In this document: positions 8,741-17,972 of the stretch, piece by piece
Layout: the number at the start of each line of letters is the position of its first letter
Numbering within the stretch: position 1 is the stretch's first letter
Assembly: GCA_965223305.1 (NCBI GenBank)
Contig: CBDCWT010000046.1
Coordinates: forward strand, 62,001-126,000
Source of the DNA: CBDCWT01 sp965223305
GTDB lineage: Bacteria > Planctomycetota > Planctomycetia > Pirellulales > Pirellulaceae
Reading direction: 5' to 3'
DNA: 64,000 bases
Translations under genes and position numbers: made by a program
The notes under the pieces: model-generated
What the model was told of the DNA's origin: nothing
Database searches by the model: none
Seen by the model: the letters and a program-made list of their open reading frames with translations, nothing else

Positions 8741-9291
8741 TCTTCTGGAAATGATTTCCCTAAGTGCCATTCGTCGAGCAGATACCAACGCACGTTCAGC
8801 CGGCGTCACACTGGCCGACTGGCGAGCTTGGAGCCACACAGAAGAGGAGGTGGAAGGAATGCTCAGCGGTTTTCCAGGCCGACAGCAGTTCGGGCGGGCC
8901 CGTCGGGCCAGCGGCAGGGCCCAACCGCTGTCTCTTCGACAAGTCGCGAATCTGCAGCGGATGATGTGACCTCATTCAGTTGGTTATCGGCCGATCTGCA
9001 GGCGGTGAAAACGACCTCTGAGCTTCGCACCTCCGCTTAAAAGAGCGAAGATGATGCAACCGCCATCTCGAAGACATCGGCCGTCATGCAGGCGGTGTAC
9101 TTCACCCCCGAACGTTCGCCGGTCAGTTTCGTGACGGGATACTTAGCTTGCGAAATCAGGATTCATTGCTGGGAGAAACAACCGGGAGTATCCTTTAGGC
9201 ACTCGGTCGTTTCGATGGACGCCGGACTAGAGGTCTTGGTAGTCCGGGATGTGGAAAGGAATTGGTGTGGACGACGAGGACGAATGACACT
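8741..9291 (+). other. Intergenic stretch without a recognisable gene
   Basis: No ORF here looks like a known family. Positions 8845-8895 resemble 3722-3775 in the broken 3' end of the secreted-protein gene (shared words GGAATGCTC, CGGTTT or CGGATT, CCGACAGC), so both may descend from one decayed repeat. The rest is featureless to me. Confidence 0.4.
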
Positions 9292-9948
9292 ATGCCAGTT
9301 ACATCGTTAGACGAAGTACGCCGGATTTACGACGAGGCGGCCGACTCCTACGACAGATGGATGGACGAGGAAATCCGGCTTCCAATTTATGACCAAGTCC
9401 TGGGTGATTTGGCGACAAGGATTCGGTCGGTGAATGGCTCGATCCTTGATGCCTCCTGTGGCTCCGGGCACATGCTCCAGCGCATTCAACACACGCATGC
9501 ACCGGAACGCACCCTAATTGCCGTTGATCTGTCGCCACGAATGGTTGAAATCGCTGCACGTCGTCTTGAACATGGCGCTCAAGTGTTTGAGGGTGACATG
9601 CGGAATCTTGCTCAAGTAAGCGAAAACTCGTGCGCGGCGGTCATTAACTTCTTTGCCATCCACCATCTCGCATTCGATGATTTGCTGCTGTGTCTTGACG
9701 CGTGTAATCGAGTTCTGCTGCCAGGCGGCTGCGTGCTGATTGCGACTTGGGAAGGTGAAGGGGAGTTCAGTTTTGGCGGAGAGTTGGATCTGGTGACGAG
9801 AAGATACACCGCATCCGAACTTGTGGAAGCAGCCTCCACTGCTGACCTCGTCGTGATGGATGCGTCAATTCACGTAGTCGGAGATATGGGCATTGATGCC
9901 GTGCTACTATGGGCGGCCAAGGCGAGCGTGTCCGCAAGGGCTTCCTGA
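9292..9948 (+). CDS. Class I SAM-dependent methyltransferase
   Basis: This is a 218-aa cytosolic methyltransferase. Motif I is ILDASCGSGHMLQRI, followed by the acidic strand-2 end (IAVDLSPRMVEIAA), motif II-like VFEGDMRNL, and the post-methylation strand with VLLPGGCVLIATWEGEG. The N-terminal segment (YDEAADSYDRWMDEEI) is typical of small-molecule methyltransferases of the UbiE/Methyltransf_11 and 25 groups. An ATG at 9292 is preferred over a TTG 10 codons upstream because the domain begins directly after it. The substrate cannot be told. It stands alone, about 200 bp before a kinase-phosphatase pair. Confidence 0.8.
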   Translation: MPVTSLDEVRRIYDEAADSYDRWMDEEIRLPIYDQVLGDLATRIRSVNGSILDASCGSGHMLQRIQHTHAPERTLIAVDLSPRMVEIAARRLEHGAQVFEGDMRNLAQVSENSCAAVINFFAIHHLAFDDLLLCLDACNRVLLPGGCVLIATWEGEGEFSFGGELDLVTRRYTASELVEAASTADLVVMDASIHVVGDMGIDAVLLWAAKASVSARAS

Positions 9949-10148
9949 CACGAGTTGCGTTTACCACTTGGCCTAGTGTTGCTCTGTTCGCAACCGGCTC
10001 ATCGGACGTAGGACGACACGGCGTGATGCGGTCGCTACCGGGCGATCCCAAACGTGCGCGTGCTCAGCGAGTTTTCCAACTTCTATGAGACGTTCCGTCG
10101 TCTTCACTAACGAACAATTAAACGAACACCGATAGCGACTCTGTGACA

Positions 10149-11453
10149 ATGACCATACTTCGTGCCCGCCAGCGATTTGGTAAGTACATCATCGAGCGAC
10201 GTATTGCTGACGGTGGCTTCGCGACCATCTACCAAGCCAAGGATACGATCGAAGGAATTCGTGTTGCCCTAAAGATACCGTACGCCCACCTGCTAACGGA
10301 CGAAACGATTGAGTATTTTCAGCAAGAAGTGCGACTGGCCGCTCGACTCGACCATCCGAATATCCTTCCACTGAAGTATGCCGACTATCTGGACAAGCAG
10401 TTCGTAATCGTGACGGCTCTCGGTGAAATGAGCTTGGAAGATCGGCTTCAAAAGCGAACATCCGTCACCACTGCGCTCGACTACGCGTCACAGATGCTCG
10501 CCGCTGTAGCCCACGCACATGAACACCGGATTGTCCATTGTGACATCAAACCCGACAATTTCCTTATCTTTCCACACAATCGCATTCGGTTAACAGACTT
10601 TGGTATCGCACGCGTCGCCCAGAAGACGTTGCGAGGGTCGGGTGCCGGAACGGTCGGCTACATCGCTCCGGAACAGGCCATGGGCAAACCGTCATTTCAG
10701 TCTGACATTTTCTCGCTAGGGCTCATCTTCTACCGCATGTTTTCCGGCTGCCTACCGGAGTGGCCTTACGACTGGCCACCCGTAGGGTATAAGCGTTTAC
10801 GCAGTCGAATTCATCCCGACTTGATTTCGCACATTCGCAAATCCATTGAACTAGACTCGCGCAGGCGTTTTCGAGATGGGCAGCAGATGCTGTCGGCCTT
10901 CAGGCGCATTAAGTCGCCGGCGAAAAAGGGGTACGGGGCCAGCGCACGCACTCCCCGCAGCCGTTTCACAACTCGTGACTGGCAGTCGATGCGCCGCCGC
11001 GAGTTCCAACGTCAGTTTGGCAGAGAATTGGAAACACGCTACGCATGCAGCTCGTGTGAAGGGCCCGTTTCGGAAGCCATGCAGGCTTGTCCATGGTGCG
11101 GGAAGACACGCCGGATCCAGCAGGATGAAACTCGCTTTCCCGTTCAGTGTCCACGTTGCCGGAGAGGTCTCAAGTCTGATTGGCGTTTTTGCCCATGGTG
11201 TTATGGGTGTGGATTTGAGATTAGCGGAAACCGCGAGTATTCGGACGCTCGCTATGTCGGCAAATGTGACAATCCTAGATGTGCTCGCAAAGACCTCATA
11301 CCGTTCATGAAGTACTGTCCCTGGTGTAAACGTCGCGTGCGAAGGAAATGGAAAATCGTGGGCAGCAAGGATCAGTGTTCACGATGTAGTTGGGGTGTTT
11401 TGAAGATGTACTGGAGTTACTGTCCTTGGTGTGCCAAACGAATTGTGGAGTGA
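10149..11453 (+). CDS. Ser/Thr protein kinase with C-terminal zinc ribbons
   Basis: The N-terminal 270 residues form a complete protein kinase: a glycine loop (RIADGGFATIY), VALKIP lysine, HCDIKPDNFL in place of HRD (an unusual non-RD form), TDFGIAR, GTVGYIAPEQ and a Ser/Thr-kinase C-lobe. A basic linker is followed by four cysteine knuckle sets in about 140 residues: CSSC/CPWC, CPRC/CPWC plus an extra C, CDNPRC/CPWC and CSRC/CPWC, a zinc-ribbon array. There is no membrane segment, so it is cytosolic. ATG 10149 is chosen; a GTG two codons upstream is possible. A PP2C phosphatase gene starts 5 bp after the stop, so kinase and phosphatase are co-translated and probably act on the same target. 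Confidence 0.88.
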   Translation: MTILRARQRFGKYIIERRIADGGFATIYQAKDTIEGIRVALKIPYAHLLTDETIEYFQQEVRLAARLDHPNILPLKYADYLDKQFVIVTALGEMSLEDRLQKRTSVTTALDYASQMLAAVAHAHEHRIVHCDIKPDNFLIFPHNRIRLTDFGIARVAQKTLRGSGAGTVGYIAPEQAMGKPSFQSDIFSLGLIFYRMFSGCLPEWPYDWPPVGYKRLRSRIHPDLISHIRKSIELDSRRRFRDGQQMLSAFRRIKSPAKKGYGASARTPRSRFTTRDWQSMRRREFQRQFGRELETRYACSSCEGPVSEAMQACPWCGKTRRIQQDETRFPVQCPRCRRGLKSDWRFCPWCYGCGFEISGNREYSDARYVGKCDNPRCARKDLIPFMKYCPWCKRRVRRKWKIVGSKDQCSRCSWGVLKMYWSYCPWCAKRIVE

Positions 11454-11457
11454 CGTC

Positions 11458-12282
11458 GTGCCGCACGAGGCAACTCACTTGTACGTTGGAAAAGATCACG
11501 ACAAGCCGATGGTCTTTCACTTAGCAGGAGGTGAAGTGGCTCTGTTTTCATGCCGGGCCCCTGACAAGGTGTCGCTGAATGAAGACTCGATGTGTGTGCT
11601 CGATGTTGGCGATCATCGCGCTGTCCTCGCTGTTGCAGATGGCTGCGGGGGGATGTCTCGTGGAGACATTGCGTCGCGGATTGCCGTCCAATCTCTGTGG
11701 CGCAGCGTGAAGGCGATTCCAAAGAGCGGAACGACACTGCGTACAGCTATCCTTGATGGTATCGAACGGGCCAATCAACAAGTGAAAGATCTTGGAACTG
11801 GTGCTGGGACGACGTTGGCTGCTGTCGAGCTAGACGGAGAATCAATCCGTACGTTCCACATTGGTGACTCACAGGTGTTACTTGTTGGCAATCGGGGAAA
11901 GGTGAAGCTGCAAACTCGGTCGCATTCGCCGGTGGGATATGCCGTCCAGGCGGGCATGCTTTCGGAAGAAGAAGCAATCCATCACGAGGACCGCCACGTT
12001 GTCTCAAATGTCGTCGGCACACAAGACATGCACATTGAGATCGGTCCTCGGCGGAAGCTGTCTCCTCGCGATACCCTCGTGATCGCCAGCGATGGGTTGT
12101 ATGACAATCTCCACATCGAAGAAATCGTGGAAATCGTCCGCAAGGGTCCGTTGGAGCATGTTGCGGAGTGCCTTCTCGCGCGTGTACTGGAACGAATGTC
12201 CTGCCTGGAGGAAGAGAACCCAAGTAAACCCGACGATTTGACATTCCTACTGTTTCGTCTTGGAAGATCAAGGCGAAACTAG
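11458..12282 (+). CDS. PP2C-type Ser/Thr protein phosphatase
   Basis: This 274-aa protein is a metal-dependent PPM/PP2C phosphatase. Visible motifs are NEDSMCVLD, AVADGCGGMSRG with a metal-binding Asp-Gly, GAGTTLAAVEL, IRTFHIGDSQVLLV and LVIASDGLYDNL. It lacks a membrane segment. The GTG at 11458 follows a GGAG (11447-11450) by 7 nt, supporting this start over an in-frame GTG at 11431 that would overlap the kinase. It follows the zinc-ribbon kinase immediately and should oppose it, removing phosphates from the kinase itself or from its substrates. Confidence 0.88.
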   Translation: MPHEATHLYVGKDHDKPMVFHLAGGEVALFSCRAPDKVSLNEDSMCVLDVGDHRAVLAVADGCGGMSRGDIASRIAVQSLWRSVKAIPKSGTTLRTAILDGIERANQQVKDLGTGAGTTLAAVELDGESIRTFHIGDSQVLLVGNRGKVKLQTRSHSPVGYAVQAGMLSEEEAIHHEDRHVVSNVVGTQDMHIEIGPRRKLSPRDTLVIASDGLYDNLHIEEIVEIVRKGPLEHVAECLLARVLERMSCLEEENPSKPDDLTFLLFRLGRSRRN

Positions 12283-12444
12283 AGCATCAAACCCCGCGAA
12301 TTGAGCTTTTCGCCGCCCCGCGCGCATTTGGACTCGTCGGGGATTTACCCCCCGTGCTTCGAAGTAAATTGCGTCTCTTACAGCCTGGAATCGACCAACG
12401 CCGCGTGAGCGAGCCCGTCTTTTTTTACAGATCCCCGCATTCGA

Positions 12445-13116
12445 GTGGGTAAATGGGGCGCCGGCTTCACCAAGCAATCGCTTGAACCAATCAACGTGTT
12501 GGTGATTGCGAACGCGCGACCTGCGTCCATTGACGGCCAGGAAATTGATTCCGCATTCGGTGAAGATGAAATCCAGATAGTCAAGGATTGGGTCCACAGT
12601 GGTGGGGCGCTCATGGTGCTCGCCGATCACCGACCCTACGGCGAGGCTGCCAAGCTTCTTGGCGCGGCATTCGGCGTTGAAATGAGCGGCGGTTTTGGGT
12701 TGGATGATGACGAGGATCGAGGACGAATTGTCTTCGACCGAGAAAATGAGCTTCTCGCTTCTCATCCCATCACAGAAGGAACGAAAGCCGACGAACGGGT
12801 TACTAGCATCACGAGCTTCACGGGGCAGGCGCTGCGGTTGCCCGACAATTTTGCTCCACTGATGTCGCTCGCCGTGGGAACTGTTCGGTATCCAGATCGT
12901 CGAAGCATATCAGGGAGTGATGCAACGGATGTTTCTGATTGGCATCAAGGTGGTGTCGCAGAATTCGGCAAAGGGCGAGTCGCCTTCTTTGGCGAAGCAG
13001 GAATGTTCTCCGCTCAAGTCGCCGGTCCCGGTCGGAAAATGGGTATGAACGCCGCTGGCGCAGAGCAGAACCAGCGTTTCTTGCTTAATGTAGTACATTG
13101 GTTGACATCCGACTGA
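12445..13116 (+). pseudogene. N-terminally truncated DUF4350/GATase-like protein
   Basis: The 223-residue frame matches the C-terminal two thirds of secreted DUF4350-type proteins with a class I glutamine-amidotransferase-like fold: VLVIANARPAS, VKDWVHSGGALMVLADH, FGVEMSGGFGLDDDED, VTSITSFTGQAL, GRVAFFGEAGMFSAQVAGP and a final LLNVVHWL. Relatives have an additional N-terminal portion (signal peptide and a DEGHNNFHT-like segment) that is missing; the frame is closed by a stop at 12406. A GTG at 12445 has no convincing RBS. I regard this as a remnant rather than a working gene, although the retained part is well conserved. Confidence 0.55.
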
Positions 13117-13470
13117 TTTCCGGCAAAGTATCCCCCCGCCGATGGGAGACTAAGGTTTCAACGGTAACGTTGAGGCTGAGTGCTCGGCACCATAAAAATG
13201 AAGTGGTGGCCGGAAGGACACGTTCGGTTTACGAGACGGTTGGCCGCAGTGAGCAACGGTGTCCAGCATGGGACTACACTGCTGCAAGAAACTGGATTTC
13301 GGAAGTCGCACAGGTCACATCAACCGACGCGACTTTTTTCTTGGCCGCCGAAGACGATACAACCGAAGCGCCGATAAAGGCACGACCTGCCTTGCCTTAA
13401 GGCGGAGCAGACACCCTTGGGGCTTTCCCACTGGCACCAGCATCGCCGGTCGAACCGCGGATAAAATCAC
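13117..13470 (+). other. Gene-free stretch
   Basis: No ORF with family resemblance and no structured element stood out between the DUF4350-like remnant and the promoter at 13471. Confidence 0.4.
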
Positions 13471-13511
13471 TTGACTTGACTTGCCCATTCTTTTACTTTG
13501 TATTGCAAAGC
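13471..13511 (+). promoter_or_regulatory. Promoter with overlapping palindromic operator
   Basis: Two overlapping TTGACT hexamers (13471 and 13476) could be the -35. At 13495-13511 lies ACTTTGTATTGCAAAGC, a palindrome of form ACTTTGYA-W-TGCAAAG that would cover the -10 region. A better copy of the same palindrome occurs after the operon at 14593-14609. The winged-helix protein encoded by the second gene is the obvious candidate to bind it and autorepress. Confidence 0.55.
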
Positions 13512-13542
13512 AAAGGATCAGGGCCCCTTCTTTGGAAACACC

Positions 13543-14157
13543 ATGGTGGAGCTTCGCGAAGCACTTCAGCAGATCTCCGACATCCGGCAACAAATGGCAC
13601 GTAGCGAAGTGTTTCGTGGCTATCGCTCGTTGACGGTGTGTTTTTCAGGCGTGCTGGGGTTGATGGCTGCCGCTTTTCAATCGCATTGGGTGGCGTCGCC
13701 CGCAACCGATTTGGGGCGCTATCTGGTTCTCTGGGTGGGCGTCGCACTACTGAGCGCAACGATTGCTGGTACGGAGTTGTTTCTGAGAGCCAAGGGCGCG
13801 GGGCCGGGACTTGCTCGAGATCTGACGCGACTTGCGGTGGAACAGTTTCTGCCGTGCCTGGTCGTTGGAGCGTTGTTGACCCTCTGTATCTATCTTCACT
13901 CGCCCAGCGTCGCGTGGATGTTGCCTGGGCTATGGTCGTTAATGTTCGGCTTGGGAATTTTCGCCTCCTGGCGGTTGTTACCGTCGCTGGTTGTTTGGGT
14001 GGGTTTGTACTACGTCGTTTGTGGTTGCTGTTGCCTGCGGTGGTTTCAAGGAGAGTATGCTTTTTCCGCTTGGCAGATGGCAATTGCCTTCGGTGGAGGC
14101 CAGCTGCTGTGCGCGGCAATCCTGTATTGGACATTGGAGCGAAAGAATGGCTCGTAG
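13543..14157 (+). CDS. Integral membrane protein of unknown function
   Basis: This 204-aa protein begins with a short amphipathic segment (MVELREALQQISDIRQQMAR) and then has about six hydrophobic helices, among them VCFSGVLGLMAAAF, LVLWVGVALLSATIAG, FLPCLVVGALLTLCIYL and VGLYYVVCGCCCLRWF. The ATG at 13543 is chosen because the region before it is poor. The 3' end overlaps the start of the winged-helix regulator gene by 11 bp. Pairing of a small polytopic protein with a dedicated DNA-binding protein is common in planctomycetes and relatives. No substrate or catalytic motif is visible; it may be a regulator partner or small transporter. Confidence 0.7.
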   Translation: MVELREALQQISDIRQQMARSEVFRGYRSLTVCFSGVLGLMAAAFQSHWVASPATDLGRYLVLWVGVALLSATIAGTELFLRAKGAGPGLARDLTRLAVEQFLPCLVVGALLTLCIYLHSPSVAWMLPGLWSLMFGLGIFASWRLLPSLVVWVGLYYVVCGCCCLRWFQGEYAFSAWQMAIAFGGGQLLCAAILYWTLERKNGS

Positions 14158-14566
14158 TGCAAAACAACGCAAATCCAAAGAATCATCCTCGTCATCAGAA
14201 GGCGTTGGCCGGTTTTCGTATCAAGGGCTTGATCGCGTGATGCATGAGAAAGCTCGTCTGGGCATTTTGGCCTCCCTGGCCGCGAACGCCCACGGGGTCT
14301 TGTTCAACGATTTAAGGCAACTTTGTTCGCTCACGGACGGGAATCTAAGTCGGCACTTACGCGTTCTCAGCGAGGCCGGGCTGGTAGAAATCTGGAAGGG
14401 CAGCACTGGCTCTCGTCCACAAACCATGTATCGATTGACGAGCGAAGGACGCCGGCGATTTGCAGACTACATCGGTGTCTTGGAAAAAGTCGTGGCGGAC
14501 GCACAACCCCAGGCCAAGTCCGAAACCGATCAGCCACGCTTCTCGGGTGGTTGGTCGCCCACATGA
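14147..14566 (+). CDS. Winged-helix transcriptional regulator
   Basis: This 139-aa protein has a basic, serine-rich N-terminus followed by a winged helix of the PadR/MarR/ArsR type: HEKARLGILASLAANAHG, FNDLRQLCSLTDGNLSRHL as the helix-turn-helix, VLSEAGLVEI, and a wing with YRLTSEGRRRF. It overlaps the membrane protein gene by 11 bp, so the two are coupled. Twin palindromes at 13495-13511 and 14593-14609 bracket the operon and are the likely binding sites. The effector is unknown; the cytosolic tails of the membrane partner are one possibility. Confidence 0.8.
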   Translation: MARSAKQRKSKESSSSSEGVGRFSYQGLDRVMHEKARLGILASLAANAHGVLFNDLRQLCSLTDGNLSRHLRVLSEAGLVEIWKGSTGSRPQTMYRLTSEGRRRFADYIGVLEKVVADAQPQAKSETDQPRFSGGWSPT

Positions 14567-14592
14567 CGACGTTCTCTTTTTTTTACTTCTTC

Positions 14593-14609
14593 ACTTTGCA
14601 ATGCAAAGT
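14593..14609. promoter_or_regulatory. Palindromic operator-like site, copy 2
   Basis: ACTTTGCAATGCAAAGT is symmetric in 16 of 17 positions, with a central A. It repeats the site upstream of 13543 and lies 27 bp after the winged-helix stop codon. It could be a second operator for the same regulator, controlling whatever gene once stood downstream; now only an ispH fragment follows. Confidence 0.5.
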
Positions 14610-14663
14610 TAATGGCCTCCTCAAGCACAGGCACAGCATGAGAATCGTTCGAGCCACCGAAAT

Positions 14664-14849
14664 CGGGATCCCACTCGACGATTGGCCGAGCTCTGTCAGC
14701 AGCACAACGTACCCGCGCTCCAAGTGAGTTGTGCAAATGAAATTGACCCGGCTTGGTTCGGCGACGCCCAGACAATCGGTCTCACTGCCGGGACATCGAC
14801 TTTGGATGAGACGATCGATGAGGTTCACAAGCGGCTTGACCAGATCGCC
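14664..14849 (+). pseudogene. ispH: C-terminal fragment of ispH (lytB)
   Basis: The frame encodes about 60 residues matching the end of 4-hydroxy-3-methylbut-2-enyl diphosphate reductase: TRRLAELCQQHNVPA, NEIDPAWF, then TIGLTAGTSTLDETIDEV. The three iron-sulfur cysteine regions of the enzyme are mostly absent, so this piece cannot work. It reads in frame into the following radical SAM gene, but that gene has its own ATG and RBS. A complete ispH must be elsewhere if the MEP pathway operates. Confidence 0.65.
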
Positions 14850-15981
14850 TCCAGCAAGACAGAGCGAGAGAACCCTGGAAATACGCAGGCACAGACCAAG
14901 CGAGTCATCCGTCGCGATAGATACCACCGACCTGCTAAACAGACTGTCAGGATAATCATGGGCAACTACTGGATTCCGCGTGATATGCGAGTTGCGCCTG
15001 AACTAGACTCGGTTAGGAAGGTTTGCCTTGTCAGCGAACAACGTGCACTGCTGATCAATCCGTTTTATCCCAAGGATCCGCATGCGAGCTTCGGCAAGCA
15101 TGTGCTGACTCCCACATTGGCGCTGACCAGTATCGCTGGCAGCACGCCGGATCACTGGCACGTCGAATACTGGGACGAGAACCTTTTGCAGGGCCCACCG
15201 CCCTGCGATCCTGTTCCCGCCGTGGTCGGGATCACTGTGCACTTGACGTTTGCGAAACGTGCCTACGAGTTGGCCAGTTGGTATCGTGATCGTGGGTCTA
15301 TTGTCGTCTTGGGCGGTTTGCACGCGATCTCATGCCCCGATGAAGTTGCACCTCATGCCGATGTATTGGCGATTGGAGATGGCGTTCAACTCTGGGGACA
15401 AATCTTGAATGACATCGACGCGGGCGAAATGAAGGACGTGTACCGGGCCGACTTCAATCGCCCGTACCGCGAAGATCCGCCGCCGCGACGAGATCTGCTG
15501 GAACGCAGCGGGTTCTTAACCACGACCAGTCTGATCGCCACCCGTGGTTGTCACAATCGATGTGGCTTTTGTTATTTGTCCACCAAGGGTCTGCACATGC
15601 CGTACGTAATGCGCGATGTGGAGCAGATCGCCAGCGAGTTTCAGCAGGACGACCAGCCATATGCGGTATTCACCGATAACAACTTGGGTTCCAAGCCCGA
15701 ATACCTGCGTCAACTCTGTCAAGCACTGCAACCGCTTGAGAAGATTTGGAGCGCGGCTGTCAGCATCGACGTCACGGATGACCCGTCGCTGGTTCGCGAA
15801 ATGGCCTTGGCTGGCTGCACAGGCGTGTTCATCGGGTTCGAGTCGTTGCAGAACGACAACATCTCCGATGCCAGGAAGAAGAGTCCACGCACCGAGGACT
15901 ACGCCAGACGCGTCGAACTACTTCATCGCAACGGCATCCAGGTCAACGGGAGTTTTGTCTTCGGATTCGATCATGACCGCG

Positions 15982-15989
15982 AAGATGTC
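15982..15989. repeat. Target-site duplication, left copy
   Basis: AAGATGTC directly precedes the left inverted repeat and is repeated at 17458-17465. Confidence 0.85.
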
Positions 15990-17457
15990 GGCCGAGCAAG
16001 CTTCGTTCTGTAAATTCTGTTGATCTTCTTCTCAGTGGTTCGGTGCGGCTTCGCCGCCAGTTTCTTTTTCGTTCACGCAGACCGGGGGGCTCATTGCCGC
16101 CCCCCTGGACCCCCGCTAGCCTTTCTCTGTGTTCCGTTTTCTAATACGCTAGTTTGCATCGTGAGATAGATCTTGCCGGTCTCCCAATCTTCGCTGGTCT
16201 CACTGAGGACCGCACTGACGAGACGCAGTAACGACGCTTCGTTCGGGAACAACGTCGCGACGCGTGTTCGTCGTTTGATCTCTTGATTCAATCTCTCCAG
16301 CACGTTCGTGGTCCGCAACCGACGCCAATGACTTGGTGGCAGCTCGAAGACCGTCAGGCCTTCGGGTACGTTAGTTTCCATCCATGCTGTGAGATCGGGC
16401 GCAGTGCTTTCATACTTGTTGCGCAGTTGCGCGAGCAGCCGGTCCGCTTCATGGCGGTCCGGGGCATTGAACACGCTGCGCAAGTCTTGCATGACTTCGG
16501 TTCGCATGGCGACTTTGGGAACGTAGTGCACTGCATTCTGCATCAAGTGAAATTGGCAACGTTGCCAGGCGATTCCGGGGAAGCACGCTTTACGTGCTTG
16601 CTTCAAACCAGAGTGGTCGTCTGACACGATCAATTGAATACCGTGGAGGCCTCGATCGATCAGGCTTTTCAAGAACTCGCGCCAATGAACCTCAGCTTCA
16701 GACAAGGAAACACTCACGCCGAGCACGCTACGTCGGCCATTCTCGAGGATGCCTATCGCGACCAGGACGGCGCAGTCACGCACGCTGCCACCGTGACGGA
16801 CTTTCTCGTACCGCGCATCCAGGATGACGTACGGAACCGTGCCTAAGGGGCGTTCACGCCATGCCTGGAGTTCCTGATCGAGTAGCTCAGCCGCTCGGCT
16901 CACCTGGCTGCTGCTCACGTCTAGGCCACACAATTCTTGAGTGATCTCCGCCACTTTCCTGGTTGACACACCTTGGACATACATCTCGGCGACCGCCAAT
17001 TTCAGAGCCCGTTCACTGCGTTCGCCGCGTTCCAGCGCTGATGGATAAAACTCCACGTCCCGTGTCTGAGGAACGTTCAAGCTCAGACGGCCAAGGCGGC
17101 TGTTCACTGTCTTCGGCTTGAAGCCGTTGGAATAACCGCGCCGCGACTCGCTGCGCTGATACGGCATCGCGCCAAGCGCATCTGAGCGCTCCAGCTTCAT
17201 CGCCTCGTTCATCAGGATCTCAATCGCTTGAGCCATACCGTCGAAACCATGCTCGCTCAATAGTTGGAGAAGCTCCTCGAAACGGGTAGATTGATCTTCG
17301 TGGGTCATGTGGGTCTCCTTTCGCTTGAGTGATGACTTGCGAAAAGAGGATCAACATTGGCCCACGCTTTTCAAGCGGACCTACCAGAGGCGTTCCGGCT
17401 TCGCTACGCTACCGCCGGAATCCCTCTGTGCTTTTACAGAAAGAAAGTTACACCACC
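15990..17457 (-). mobile_element. IS256-family insertion sequence, 1468 bp
   Basis: The element has imperfect inverted repeats at its ends. The left reads GGCCGAGCAAGCTTCGTTCT and the right, reversed, GGTGGTGTAACTTTCTTTCT, both followed by GTAAA; 18 of 25 positions agree. It is flanked by an 8-bp duplication, AAGATGTC, as usual for IS256. It holds one transposase gene. The exact duplication and the uninterrupted frame obtained on removal suggest a fairly recent insertion. Confidence 0.9.
16091..17308 (-). CDS. IS256-family transposase
   Basis: This 405-aa protein is a DDE transposase of the IS256/Mutator group and looks intact. The N-terminus has EILMNEAMKLERS and the characteristic RRGYSNGFKPKTV. 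The three acidic residues are expected in YVILDARYEKVR, IQLIVSDDHSGLKQA and the TTNVLERLNQEIKRRTRV segment; CQFHLMQNAVHYVPK between them also fits. An RBS (AAGGAGA) precedes the ATG. It catalyses cut-and-paste or copy-out movement of its element. Confidence 0.93.
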   Translation of the reverse strand: MTHEDQSTRFEELLQLLSEHGFDGMAQAIEILMNEAMKLERSDALGAMPYQRSESRRGYSNGFKPKTVNSRLGRLSLNVPQTRDVEFYPSALERGERSERALKLAVAEMYVQGVSTRKVAEITQELCGLDVSSSQVSRAAELLDQELQAWRERPLGTVPYVILDARYEKVRHGGSVRDCAVLVAIGILENGRRSVLGVSVSLSEAEVHWREFLKSLIDRGLHGIQLIVSDDHSGLKQARKACFPGIAWQRCQFHLMQNAVHYVPKVAMRTEVMQDLRSVFNAPDRHEADRLLAQLRNKYESTAPDLTAWMETNVPEGLTVFELPPSHWRRLRTTNVLERLNQEIKRRTRVATLFPNEASLLRLVSAVLSETSEDWETGKIYLTMQTSVLENGTQRKASGGPGGRQ

Positions 17458-17465
17458 AAGATGTC
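17458..17465. repeat. Target-site duplication, right copy
   Basis: AAGATGTC follows the right inverted repeat and matches 15982-15989. Confidence 0.85.
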
Positions 17466-17972
17466 TTTGAAACGACCGTAAAGTGGATTGAGGAGAACCG
17501 TTTGGAGTGCGCTACATTTCACATCATGACACCGTACCCCGGAACGCCATTGTTTCGGCAAATGGAGTCCGAAGGAAGGTTGTTGCACACCGATTGGAGT
17601 AAGTACGATACGGCGAACGTCGTGTTCCGTCCCAAGCATTTGACACCGGAGCAATTGGCTGAGGGCTACGAGTGGTGTTATCGGAGATTGTTTTCGAGTG
17701 CATCCATTTGGCATCGTCGCCCGCGGGACTGGCGGGCCGTACCGGCCTACCTCGCGATGTCCTATCTGTACAAGCGGTCCAATCGCTTCTGGCATTTGTT
17801 AATCAAACACCAGATGACCGCTCGAGTCTGGCGGCCGCTGGTCGAATTGACGAGACGAAGACACCTGCAGTTTCGTCGTCAATTGACTGGGCAAGAGATG
17901 ACTGATGTGGGGCGAAGCGGCAGCGTCGTTTCCGCTGGTGTGTAAGCGAGAGTCAATTGGCGACCGATCGAT

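Larger units (their letters stand above)
14958..17945 (+). pseudogene. B12-binding radical SAM protein, split by an IS256-family element
   Basis: An ATG at 14958 follows AGGA by 5 nt. The first part (to 15989) has a cobalamin-binding-like domain (LALTSIAGSTPDHW, VVGITVHL, IVVLGGLHAISCPDE) and a radical SAM core with CHNRCGFC as the CxxxCxxC cluster ligand. At FGFDHDREDV the frame enters the insertion sequence. It resumes at 17466 with FETTVKWIEENRLECATFH, MTPYPGTPL and a basic C-terminus, ending at 17945. Removing 15990-17465 (element plus one repeat copy) restores one frame of about 500 aa. Such enzymes do methylations or rearrangements on lipids, bacteriochlorophyll or natural products; the substrate is unknown. 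It is presently inactive unless the element excises. Confidence 0.85.
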
